Shown here in pieces: positions 1-17,128 of a stretch of DNA of 19,928 bases. The stretch spans positions 1-19,928 of the forward strand of contig JAOXYB010010567.1 in assembly GCA_028565635.1 (NCBI GenBank), in the 5' to 3' direction. The position numbers and the translations under genes were made by a program. The notes beneath the pieces were generated by a model that did not search any database, was not told the DNA's origin, and saw only the letters and a program-made list of their open reading frames with translations. How positions within the stretch are numbered: position 1 is the stretch's first letter; the number at the start of each line of letters is the position of its first letter. The stretch is from Phoronis ovalis. Taxonomy: Eukaryota; Phoronida; Phoronidae.

Positions 1-1215
1 GAAGCGAATTAATCGCGTACACACTAGAGGCTGAAGCGCATTATTATAAAGCGCTCTATTGTGAAGCGCTCTAAGTCATAAGTCTGAATGGGCCTCATGT
101 TAAGTCCAAAACCTATATACATTGAGTATTGGAATAAATAATTTCTGGATATAATTCTGTGTTAACCCTAAAATTGAGTAAAATTGTCTTCTATAAGATA
201 TGATACACCCCAGTGACTTTGTAATGACCCAGCATAGCTATTAACAAGTTGTTCATCTGTCAGCTTTGTACTATTGTGAAGCTAGCAACAGCTAGTGTAC
301 AACTATTGTAACAGCATGTCCTTGTTCAGAGATTACAGTTCTTTGATCAGTTGTAATCAGCTGGTTATCACCATAGTAACAGTGCATGTTTCACTAGCAT
401 TTTTCTGTAATGGTGCCTTTACATTGCTGGTATTTTAAACTAATACTAAATAATAAAAATTATTATAATATAGTATGTTTAGTTTATTTTTAGATATATT
501 ACTAAAAATGTACCCACAAATAAAGTAATGATGATGTAACTCTTTAAATTCTGCATTTGAATCTTTTGTAAAATGTAGAGTTCTTGTAGCTCAGCATTAT
601 TCAATATTCCAGACAAAATATCCTGCGGCAAATGTGACCAATTTTTCTACACTTATGAAATAGCTATTCTGATAATATATGGTAACTTTGTTCATTGATC
701 ATGAGAATAAAGACATTGTTCAAAAGTGCATTAAATAAACAATTGTTACAAGAAATGTTTCATCAAAGATGTTGATAGTGAGAGAAGTAAAAAAAATAGT
801 TATGTTAGACTACTCATTAATTGCAAATTTAATTAACTTTTTATTCCTGTAACACAAATTGTCACATGTCCCTTTAAATTTATAAGTTGCACAAGAACTT
901 GTAACCTGAACTAGTGATCTGTCAATGTGTCTGCTGAAATACTATTGATGTCAACACCCTTAGTCATATACTAGTTAATACTATTATGGACATACACTAT
1001 GCCAATATTTTGATCCCCAGACACATCTTGATTACAGAAATAACTCATCTGTTTGCTGGGAACCAAATTTAGTGTTGGTGACCTAGTTCTGGTTGTACTA
1101 TATGGCTAAGGATTCAACTCATTGTAAAATTGGTTAAACTCCCACACTGTGCTATGTGATCACCATCATATATTGTAAATTTAGAGATAAAATGTGCTTT
1201 TGTTCTTGTTTTTAG
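1..1215 (+). other. NLK intron (3' part)
   Basis: AT-rich, no coding potential seen. The first ~75 bases hold four GAAGCG/AAGCGC-type motifs (near 1, 33, 50 and 61), perhaps the end of a dispersed repeat cut by the window edge. The 3' end has a good T-rich tract before AG at 1214-1215. Confidence 0.7.
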
Positions 1216-9951
<8,736 letters not shown>

Positions 9952-11935
9952 AGGTCAACAATCCTATAATTACTGATGTTTAGAAATTATGAGAGTAATG
10001 CGAGACTGCTGTGCCCTATGCAATATCGGCTACACATGACAATAGAGAAAAAGCAGAACCAAAAGACCCTGCATTCCCATTTGGATTAATATGAGATTTT
10101 GGTGCTCTATGCAATATTTGCAACACTTCGCAATTTAGACATTATTATGAATGTACATTATTATTAATTTATGAGGTATTATGTACCGATGTTTCACTGG
10201 GTGTTTTAGCCAGTGGAAGCAATCATCCATTCTCCAGTATTAATGAAGAATATATTGAATATAGAGTCAACGATCTTCCATTATTTCCATAGAATGAATT
10301 CGATTTTTGTATCTCAGCACCGATCAACTTTTAGCGTGTTAAAAAAGGTAACTTGTTTTAAAAGAAGTTTGGCAGAGGTACAAGTTGCGAAAGTTTTGCC
10401 ATTTGAATCAAATTGTGCGTATCTATATTTTGTGCAAGATCTGTATTTGTCCAGTTAGAAGTGGATAAAGTATAATCTTATTTATTGACTGACTATATTT
10501 GCAATTGCTGCGTGTTTAGGGTTGGTGGTAAGTCAATACAACCCTATTTTGATGCAATCTCAAAAGAGCAATGTTTTTATTCTGAGAAAGAATCAATAAG
10601 GTAGTGTGTATGAACATTTTATTGGTGATGCTTCACAAACAAAGGATAGTAGTCTTCAAGAAGATGAAGTGTAGACTCATTGTGTCACAATGTAATATGT
10701 GGAATTGCAAAGCAAATAATGCCAGAATGCAAATTTTTTTGTATTTGCACTCATTGTTGTTGCTTATTATAAGAATGTAATTATTTAACTTCATGTTTGA
10801 TCTCTTCAGACTTTTGTAAAGAAATTGTGCTTAGATAGATTTAAAAATATTCTCCTCAGTTTTAATTAACCATATCTGGGGGTAGGTAGTATAGATACAT
10901 AACATCTCTTGTTTATACTATAATTATATTGTGATTGTGATACGGATGATAGCCACCAGGTTGTGAACAAATAGTTTCACTCAAAACATATTATCTTTCA
11001 TAGTTTACAACAATGTATCATCATATGGCACTACCAATGCTTTCTGTTTTTGATTTGTGTTGTAACTTGTGAAATGGTATTGTAATTTGGTTATGGGGAT
11101 TAGTATTGCAGTAAATGGCGGACATAATTTAGTCACTTTTAAAAGCATGAATGGTCATTAGATAACAGTGCTCGTAAATAGGTGTAAGATATAAATTATA
11201 TTATTGCTTACTGTTTTTGTATGTGAAACTACACATTTTGTGTAGGTATTTTATTGTATTTTTAAAAGCAATTCCAAAAATCACACGTGTTTTTACTGTG
11301 TTAGTACTGTGGGGATGTCTCAAAGTTTGTGAATGTCCATATTGCTGCTATGTATGTAACATTCAACAGTAGCTTTGATAAAACTGAAGGCATTTTCACA
11401 GTAGTATTCCAGTTATATTCAGGATGTGATAAGAACAAAACTTACAACATTAAAAGTAGGACTTGCCATTTCAGCATAATTTAAATGACATGATAGTTTG
11501 GAAACAAATATTTGCTCAAACGTGTGAAGCCTTGATTCCATGCTATACTCTTGGTGCTATAAAACAACTTAAAACAATCTCTGCGAGGCTTGCATGTTTT
11601 ATGCAATAATGTTTTCATGGTATTGCTCATATATATAAAAACCAATAAGTAACATCTATATACTCATGGTGTCCATTATCTATCATGTACTATCCAAAGT
11701 CATTCCGTCAGTATTTTCCCTTCAAAATTTTATCCATATTTCAACTCGCTCTTTTGTTGTAGGAACGATGTTGATAGTCCATTTAAACTTGTGTAGGGAT
11801 TTAGTTCCAAGTCGCGTCTAAAGGATATTCTAATCATTCTGTGTGTATGCTAATGTTTGTAGATTCAGTGCAGCCATTTTATCCTGAACTGACTGCCAAA
11901 ATTGCATTCTTTGATTAGATAAACTTTTAATAAAA

Positions 11936-11943
11936 TGTAAATA
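11936..11943 (+). promoter_or_regulatory. Pumilio-type element TGTAAATA
   Basis: An exact match to the PUF-binding consensus UGUANAUA, lying in the presumptive NLK 3' UTR just after an AATAAA hexamer. An 8-mer in AT-rich DNA can occur by chance, so function is unproven. Confidence 0.3.
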
Positions 11944-11969
11944 GTGTAGATTTGCTCCTAAGATGGGAG

Positions 11970-11975
11970 AATAAA
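11970..11975 (+). terminator. Candidate NLK poly(A) signal AATAAA
   Basis: A canonical hexamer 41 nt after another AATAAA (11929-11934), with T- and TG-rich sequence downstream (TTTTGCC, TTTTGTGTATAT). That is the usual layout around a cleavage site. Choice among the hexamers in this region is inference. Confidence 0.4.
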
Positions 11976-11995
11976 TTTTGCCATGGCATTTTGTG

Positions 11996-12336
11996 TATAT
12001 AGCCTATTTATAAATTCTGGAGGAAAGTTTTGTATTTATACATTTAGTCAGTCTAGGCTCAAATGTGTGTAGTGTTTTTTGCACTGTTGTCCGTCGAGTA
12101 GTTATTAGAAACGGAAAAGTCACTAGCTAACCACTCAAAACCAAGATGTAATTACTGGTGTAAAATTAATAAAATTTGAAAAATAATTATCTGTTGATTT
12201 ATTCTTAGTATTCACAAAAAAATTTACATTTACAGAGGAGTACTCTGTTGGAAAATAAAAAATGGCGCAAAGTGCCTATCAATATTATGTACATAACTTC
12301 AGGGAAATTCTATTTTGCTGCATCGTTTTTACAGGT
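11996..12336. other. Convergent gap between NLK and STYXL1
   Basis: AT-rich sequence with AATAAA at 12168-12173 and 12254-12259 on the plus strand. No gene, no strong repeat. It may still belong to a longer NLK 3' UTR. Confidence 0.5.
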
Positions 12337-12697
12337 GCCTAAGGTGAGACCAAAAATAAACCTTGTTTATTGGGCACAGTTGCTTCAAATTTTGTCATTT
12401 TCACTTTACTTAAAAAAAACTTGTTTAACAGGCCGGATCGCTTCAAATTTCGGCGTACTAATTTAAAAAAAAATTTATTGTAAAAAGAATCCAAAAAGAC
12501 AAAAATTCAACTTGCACAAATTCTCATGGTGTTGTCTTAATTCAAAATATGTATTTTTTTCTATAAACACTAAAAAAAGCCCAACCGGCTCAGTTTTTAA
12601 GGGCTTTCGCCTGTTAAACTAAAAATAAAAACTGCCCTGCCAACTGGGTTATTTTAGGGCTGTTGCCTGTTAAACAACTTTATTTTTGGTATGGCCT
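12337..12697 (-). mobile_element. MITE-like element, copy 2 (inverted)
   Basis: Terminal inverted repeats are visible: CCAAAAATAAACCTTGTTTA at the left (12350 on) and, read on the minus strand from 12689, CCAAAAATAAAGTTGTTTAA at the right. The motif TTTAACAGGC recurs inside in both orientations (12424-12433 plus; 12609-12618 and 12665-12674 minus). It is homologous to 7367-7675 and has no coding frame. It occupies the gap between the convergent genes NLK and STYXL1. Confidence 0.75.
12679..12684 (-). terminator. Candidate STYXL1 poly(A) signal AATAAA
   Basis: On the minus strand AATAAA lies about 86 nt after the STYXL1 stop. It is the first canonical hexamer there; only an AATACA variant 10 nt after the stop precedes it. 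It sits inside the terminal inverted repeat of the MITE-like element at 12337-12697. Confidence 0.5.
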
Positions 12698-12769
12698 AAT
12701 TAGTGATATCCTGGTGTGAGCCTTAAGTTTATAAAGATATTTGTAAGCATATATTGTATTATGATATCT

Positions 12770-12901
12770 TTAATAATTTGGGTCAGTTATGTCAGTCTGC
12801 TGTTCTCCATACAATTCAATTTCAAATTTTGATAACTGTTCTATGAAACCACGATTAGGACGAACATTCCACATGCATCGTTTTACATGAGCATATGATT
12901 T
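12770..12901 (-). CDS. STYXL1: STYXL1 exon 8 (stop codon)
   Basis: Forty-three codons plus TAA (12772-12770): [19 protein letters not shown] through TDITDPNY. Human has WAYVKKC, CPNRGLVSQL and NIMDPLY at its end. The acceptor is TTGTTTCAG. A long helix follows the PNRG motif, as in other dual-specificity phosphatases. Confidence 0.95.
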   Translation of the reverse strand, partial: KSYAHVKRCMWNVRPNRGFIEQLSKFEIELYGEQQTDITDPNY

Positions 12902-15900
12902 CTGAAACAAGAAAAATAGCACTTACGGGGTATAGGGTACTTTGCACAATATGTGACACTTTTTGGCGATAATGGCATTTTGTATCATTACTGTAACAAA
13001 GCCACATACCTTATTTCAAAGTATTAAAGTAATCTCAGCAGAAGTGAATTGTTAAATGACTCGAGTATTCAGTTTCACACTGCAGTTTTACTTACGCTAA
13101 GCGGCCATTTGTAATAATGCATGAGGTATGCTATGATAATTGCAGCACAGCGACTTATACCAAGCTTGGAGTATACCAACACCACTTCTTTCTTTCCAAA
13201 ATGATGTGCTATAAAAATAAGAGGATGTGGTAAATCATGCAGAATTCTTCCGTTATGATAACTGATTTTAGTATCAAACTTGTTCCACTGCCAGGTTGCC
13301 ACATTATAATTGGCGTCATAAAAAACACCAGCAGGCCACTAGTTACACACGCATTAAAAAGAGAATAAACGTTTGAGGTGAAGTAGTTCTATTACAGGAT
13401 TCCTACATTCACAGACTGAATAGTCAACAACATGACTTAAGATATCAAAATTACCAAGGAAAATGCTCAAATGCCATGTTACAGAATGAGCAGACAATAT
13501 TAATTCAGAAATTTCTCTAGAATATTAATTTATTTATGAAATATGTAAGTTCTCTAATATTTATTCACTTAAATTTGTGATACTAAATACAAATTTCTAT
13601 TACAAATGTGAAAATACTCGAAGATTTTTTCAAAATATCAATATAAAAGATGCATTTATGAAGGAACTAACCGATGTGACCACACGCTGTTGTGAAATGT
13701 GAGTAAATATCTGCATCAACTGTATCTTCTACAGGTATTTGCAAAGAACCAGTTTCTCTTGTACTGTAAAATAATTTAAAACAGTGTTTTAACAGAATTA
13801 GTCGCTTAGTATTTTTTTGTAAATAAAATGTGACCACTGTTTTTATAAAATGCTAGAAACAAGCTGTTTGATTATACTTTTCTGTAATAAATCTGTTTAT
13901 AGTAAAGGGATTTTTGCTATACATAGAAGATCATTACTTCTCATTTAAAACACAGAAAATACAGTAAAATGTTATCAAATAATTTAGAAATCATGCAATT
14001 TCTAAAACTGAAGTACAATATTTTTAAATATTTAATATCTCTTTGCAGAATGCGATGGAAAGTACTTGCGATCAACAGACAATAGAATACTATATAATAA
14101 AAAATATGTATTACTAGACTTGAGTCAGAATACCCAGTCATACGGTGATTACTTCAGTCATACGGTGATTACTTCAGTCATCCGGTGATTACTTGTAGGT
14201 TTTTTATGAACAACTTACAATTCTTCATGAGCTGTAGTACAGTTTATATGTGCTTTGATTTTTAAATCCTTCTGAATATATGATGCATTGCCTTGTCTCC
14301 AATTTCCAATATACAACTGGCCAGGTAAGATTTCTAGTGGATATGTTTTTAAGTCATCCAACTCCTGGAATTAAAAATAAATATTCTAAGTTTATTTTTT
14401 ACCCAAACTTTATTTGCAGTTTAATGGCAAATGATAGATATCCATTTCTCTTGTGCCTGAGATTGTTTATAGAAGACGAACAAAGTTGATGTCTACAATT
14501 TTTAATATAATAAGTACAAAAATGTTTTCCTAAATTAATCCTCCATAGCTTAAGCCCACCAAATAAAACATACCAAAAAAAATTAATCCTACGAAAAAAA
14601 ACAGTCAGGGAACCTGATGATAACAACAAATTTCGCCAACAGATGGCATTGTTTTTCCTGAAAAAGAACATAGCATGGTTGGGATGAGCTGGCAATGATT
14701 ATTTGTCAACTGACAGAAAGTAGACACCATTATTATGTATTCATAAAGGGTCAGATTTAACTGATATCAAGTAATATGTGTCTATTAAATTGAAATTTGT
14801 AAAATGCAAAACTTTTATACTTACTCTTGGCATAAAGATAATTTTCTGTGTTCTTAAAAATGGATATAAAGCTGAAAAATCTTCATAGCCTCCTCTTAAT
14901 ACCAACACTGCATGCCTGCTTCCCATTTCTGACATTACTTGGGCACATTTGAATGCGGGGCCTTGAAAATAAAATAAAGAAAAGGGCCTTTTACAAAGTT
15001 GTTCAAATATTATGCAGCTGAAACAGGACACAGACAAAATATAGAATATATATCAAAATAATGTGATTTTTACTGTATAAGAAAATACATATTTTAATTT
15101 TTTCCCTTGTGCATTCCACATTAACTTTTCAGTATTAGGGAGTCAATAAGAAAACATCATTAACAGCTTTAACTACATAGCATTTATCATGAGAATAGTT
15201 AACCTAGTATAGTTATTATTTAAGGTTGATGTTACTAACTACAGGCAAAATTTGGATAAATTCACAGTGCACACAGCTGATTCTAGTGAAAAACATACTC
15301 AAATCATGACAGATTAAATACATTCTTTTCTGCTATATACCTTGTTCCTTCAATGACCTTGTATTTCCATCATACACTATAACATGACGTTTACATTCCA
15401 ATTCTGCATCATACGGTACTACAAAATCACCATTTTCATTCTGAAAACACAAACAGTATGTTGCTATGGCTAACCAAAATGAGAATTGCATGCAGAAATT
15501 GCAAACTCAAGTATGTTTTTCCATTCTGTTTTTTTTTTGGTGTGAATTGACCCCAAAGTTGACTCAAAAATATTAATAAAAAACATGATGTAGAATATGG
15601 GAAAAATCTAATGTCAGCATAAAATGTTTGCTAGTAATATATTATTTTCTGTAAATAGAAGACGTGTATTATGAATTTGACAGAAAAAATAATGTATTTT
15701 ATTTGCAACACCATTATAAATTAATAACCTTGCTTAATGCCCAAACCTGTATCAGAACAAATAAATTTGAGTAAAGAATTTTTAGTAAAGAAAATAGTCT
15801 ATCTTGTGAGTGGTTTGTTACCTTTACCTTTGGTGCTTTCTTTGCTGTCACTATGTGGCTCTCTCCGTATTCATGTTTTTGTCGAGCATCTAAAGATAAA

Positions 15901-16490
15901 AGCATAGAGCTAAAAAATAATACACTGAAAACACTACCAGGAGAATGCCAATAAAAGATATTACAGCTGAAGGTAATAATAGGTATTACTATTTGTTAAT
16001 TTTACTCTTTTTTTCTTTCTTTGTGTTCCAGTACTCGGTAGATTCTATTAACTAACTAGCTGTGCGTTGTTATATGAATTGCGGTTATAAGCAAGAGGTC
16101 TCATTCACCAGTTAGCCGTATTAGAAGTAAATGCCAAGCCGACCTCCATACTGAGGACTGAGCTCACTGCCAGGGGCAGGGTGCATGTCGTCCTCAGTGG
16201 TTCTTTTACATCCCCCTGAGGGGATACACTTGATGCAACGTTATCAATATAACTAATCATTTTAGCCATCAAATTCTAATCTGTATTAAGTGCACCACGC
16301 TATTTTTTTCTGATTACACACACACAGTGCAAATACACTTTCATCAGCCTTGGACTTGGAGTCCTTGGAGCGCAACGGTATATTTACCGAGCAGCAACAA
16401 AAAGTTTGGATCACTCAGACAAGGATATGACGTAAGTTGGTTCAGTATATTGTACAGCTCGGTTGGTTCAATAAGAAGCATACCAGCCAT
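12770..16490 (-). CDS. STYXL1: STYXL1 / MK-STYX: rhodanese-like plus dual-specificity pseudophosphatase, complete
   Basis: Exons in coding order on the minus strand: 16490-16388, 15889-15828, 15440-15341, 14961-14825, 14364-14219, 13763-13672, 13208-13096, 12901-12770. That is 885 nt, 294 residues plus stop (human about 313). Residues 1-134 form an N-terminal rhodanese/CDC25-homology domain ([12 protein letters not shown] at 35-46, LRGGYEDF at 110-117). Residues ~140-285 form the dual-specificity phosphatase fold. The PTP signature HCx5R reads YSKLGISR at 226-233: His is Tyr226 and Cys is Ser227 while Arg233 is kept, so it should be catalytically dead. In the rhodanese loop the usual Cys position is Asp79 (VYDGNTRS). 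It ends TDPNY; human ends MDPLY. Human MK-STYX binds G3BP1 and PTPMT1 (literature). The start ATG aligns with the human start. It is convergent with NLK and divergent from MDH2. Confidence 0.95.
13096..13208 (-). CDS. STYXL1: STYXL1 exon 7 (pseudo-active site)
   Basis: Encodes [20 protein letters not shown] and then [17 protein letters not shown]. Human reads [21 protein letters not shown]. The signature loop keeps Gly and Arg but has Tyr-Ser for His-Cys. Acceptor TTTTTATAG, donor GTAAGT, phase 0. Confidence 0.96.
13209..13671 (-). other. STYXL1 intron 6
   Basis: 463 bp with donor GTTAGT and acceptor TTTTTATAG on the minus strand. No element recognised. Confidence 0.8.
13672..13763 (-). CDS. 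STYXL1: STYXL1 exon 6
   Basis: Encodes [20 protein letters not shown] and [10 protein letters not shown], matching the human LLHIRIEDSPEAQILPF region of the phosphatase fold. The acceptor is ATTTTACAG. Donor GTTAGT is in phase 1. Weakest conservation of the eight exons, but phase and position fit. Confidence 0.9.
13764..14218 (-). other. STYXL1 intron 5
   Basis: 455 bp. Holds the 3 x 20-nt tandem repeat at 14135-14194, 24 bp from the donor. Otherwise AT-rich. Confidence 0.8.
14135..14194. repeat. Tandem repeat, 3 x 20 nt
   Basis: Unit CAGTCATACGGTGATTACTT at 14135-14154 and 14155-14174 (identical), and 14175-14194 with one change (A to C). The flanking sequence does not continue the pattern. 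Confidence 0.95.
14219..14364 (-). CDS. STYXL1: STYXL1 exon 5 (start of phosphatase fold)
   Basis: Encodes [20 protein letters not shown] and then [15 protein letters not shown]. Human has PYPIEIVPGKVFVG and [14 protein letters not shown]. The acceptor is AATTCCAG and donor GTAAGT is in phase 2. A 20-nt tandem triplicate lies just inside the following intron. Confidence 0.95.
14365..14824 (-). other. STYXL1 intron 4
   Basis: 460 bp, donor GTAAGT, acceptor AATTCCAG. No element recognised. Confidence 0.8.
14825..14961 (-). CDS. STYXL1: STYXL1 exon 4
   Basis: Encodes [33 protein letters not shown] and [10 protein letters not shown]. Human has [27 protein letters not shown]. The acceptor is TTTTCAAG and donor GTAAGT is in phase 0. 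This is the end of the rhodanese-like domain and the linker. Confidence 0.95.
14962..15340 (-). other. STYXL1 intron 3
   Basis: 379 bp, donor GTATAT, acceptor TTTTCAAG. AT-rich, nothing recognised. Confidence 0.8.
15341..15440 (-). CDS. STYXL1: STYXL1 exon 3 (rhodanese loop region)
   Basis: Encodes [18 protein letters not shown], then [15 protein letters not shown]. It follows the human order of LLPESVDLEC and CVVYDNNSS. The acceptor is GTTTTCAG and donor GTATAT is in phase 1. The catalytic-Cys position of rhodanese is Asp. Confidence 0.92.
15441..15827 (-). other. STYXL1 intron 2
   Basis: 387 bp between GTAAAG and TTTTCAG. A poly-A/T run at about 15530-15538; nothing else recognised. Confidence 0.75.
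15828..15889 (-). CDS. STYXL1: STYXL1 exon 2
   Basis: Acceptor ATCTTTAG, then AT completing Asp, followed by [20 protein letters not shown]. Two donors six bases apart are available: GTAAAG after 15828 and GTAACA after 15822. The second would add Val-Lys. Protein similarity cannot decide between them. Confidence 0.88.
16030..16241. repeat. Structured SINE-like element in STYXL1 intron 1
   Basis: A GC-richer island in AT-rich intron DNA. It has nested hairpins: ACTGAGGAC (16150-16158) pairs perfectly with GTCCTCAGT (16190-16198), with CTGCC/GGCAG inside. A separate ATCCCC (16210-16215) / GGGGAT (16220-16225) stem has a 4-nt loop. No reading frame and no clear tRNA A/B boxes, so the class is uncertain. 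Confidence 0.45.
16388..16490 (-). CDS. STYXL1: STYXL1 exon 1 (start codon)
   Basis: Begins ATGGCTGG in good context (AAAATGG) and encodes [18 protein letters not shown] through SDPNFLLLL. Human starts [18 protein letters not shown]. Donor GTAAAT follows a phase-1 G that completes Asp with the next exon. Confidence 0.95.
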
Positions 16491-17050
16491 TTTGGAAAGT
16501 CTAAAATGTATCCAAAGTTCCTACAAATACGTAAATCTGAGAATACCAGAAATCTGTCTGAATATCGTAGATAACCAAGGAACACCGGAAATAAACAAAA
16601 CTATATGCGTTGAGTAAAAATAATCCATATTTGCATTTAAGAATTCAACTATAAAATTGCAATAACTAGCAACAAAAGTAAATTTTCAAGATTAAAATAG
16701 TGTTTCTAATGTGTCTTTATTTCAAAATGGTACATATTCTGCGAATCAGAATAAAAGCGCAGTATTGTTCATCACGAAAGTAGTCTCACGTCGTTAAGTC
16801 CCAGACAAGATTTGGACAAAATAGTGAATTGTGGTATATAGAATGAATATTAATCGGCCAAAAAATATGAAAGAGATGACAACTTATGAGTTACCAATTT
16901 AATTAAGTTAATAAAATAATTTTTATTGCTAACCCCATACGACTCAATTTTAAGAATGTTTGAAAAATTGAAAATACGGTTTCACTCTGCCAAGTTTAAC
17001 TGTACCCGTTGGTTTCGGCCATTTTTGAAGACCGGTATAATTAGACTGCA
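16491..17050. promoter_or_regulatory. Divergent (bidirectional) promoter region STYXL1/MDH2
   Basis: Only 560 bp separate the two start codons, and transcription must leave in both directions. Visible matches: GCCATTTT (YY1-type GCCATNTT) at 16486-16493, over the STYXL1 start, and again at 17018-17025, 26 bp before the MDH2 ATG. CCGGAA (ETS/GABP core) lies at 16585-16590. ATTTGCAT (POU octamer) lies at 16629-16636. There is no clear TATA box, no CpG island, and the region is AT-rich. Transcription starts are not determinable here; motif function is inference. Confidence 0.6.
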
Positions 17051-17128
17051 ATGTTTTCAAGAATTGTGAAACCTGGCATCGTTCGCCAACTTGGTAGTAT
17101 CTCAAGATGCTTCTCTGCTACATCAAGG
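17051..17128 (+). CDS. MDH2: MDH2 exon 1 (transit peptide)
   Basis: Twenty-six codons beginning MFSRIVKPG and ending FSATSR, then donor GTATGT in phase 0. Basic and Ser-rich with no Asp or Glu, as expected for mitochondrial import. Joining to exon 2 gives ...[14 protein letters not shown]; human has ...STSAQNNAKVAVLG. Confidence 0.88.

Larger units (their letters stand above)
9952..11995 (+). other. NLK: Presumptive NLK 3' UTR
   Basis: About 2 kb of AT-rich sequence with no convincing reading frame follows the NLK stop. Canonical AATAAA hexamers on the plus strand lie at 11929-11934 and 11970-11975, with another at 12168-12173. A weaker ATTAAA is at 11449-11454. The cleavage point cannot be chosen without transcript data. 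A divergent duplicated stretch sharing a CTATGCAATAT core occurs at about 10013-10025 and 10110-10120. Confidence 0.5.

Noticed and set aside
1-75. Repeated GAAGCG/AAGCGC motifs at the left edge
   Set aside because: Irregular spacing and cut by the window edge; cannot tell a repeat from chance.
10213-10458. Plus-strand 81-residue open frame in the NLK 3' UTR
   Set aside because: Starts at a non-ATG codon, odd composition, no similarity recognised.
12248-12466. Plus-strand 72-residue open frame
   Set aside because: Overlaps the MITE-like element, non-ATG start, no domain.
15714-15909. STYXL1 exon 2 starting at an acceptor at 15910-15911
   Set aside because: The acceptor at 15890-15891 gives the correct phase with exon 1 and restores LLLLDAR, like human LCLLDVR.
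16327-16617. A 96-residue plus-strand open frame with a GTAAGT-like donor, and an alternative frame resembling a membrane segment ([10 protein letters not shown])
   Set aside because: The opposite strand encodes STYXL1 exon 1 with a clear human match; the plus-strand frames are antisense shadows.
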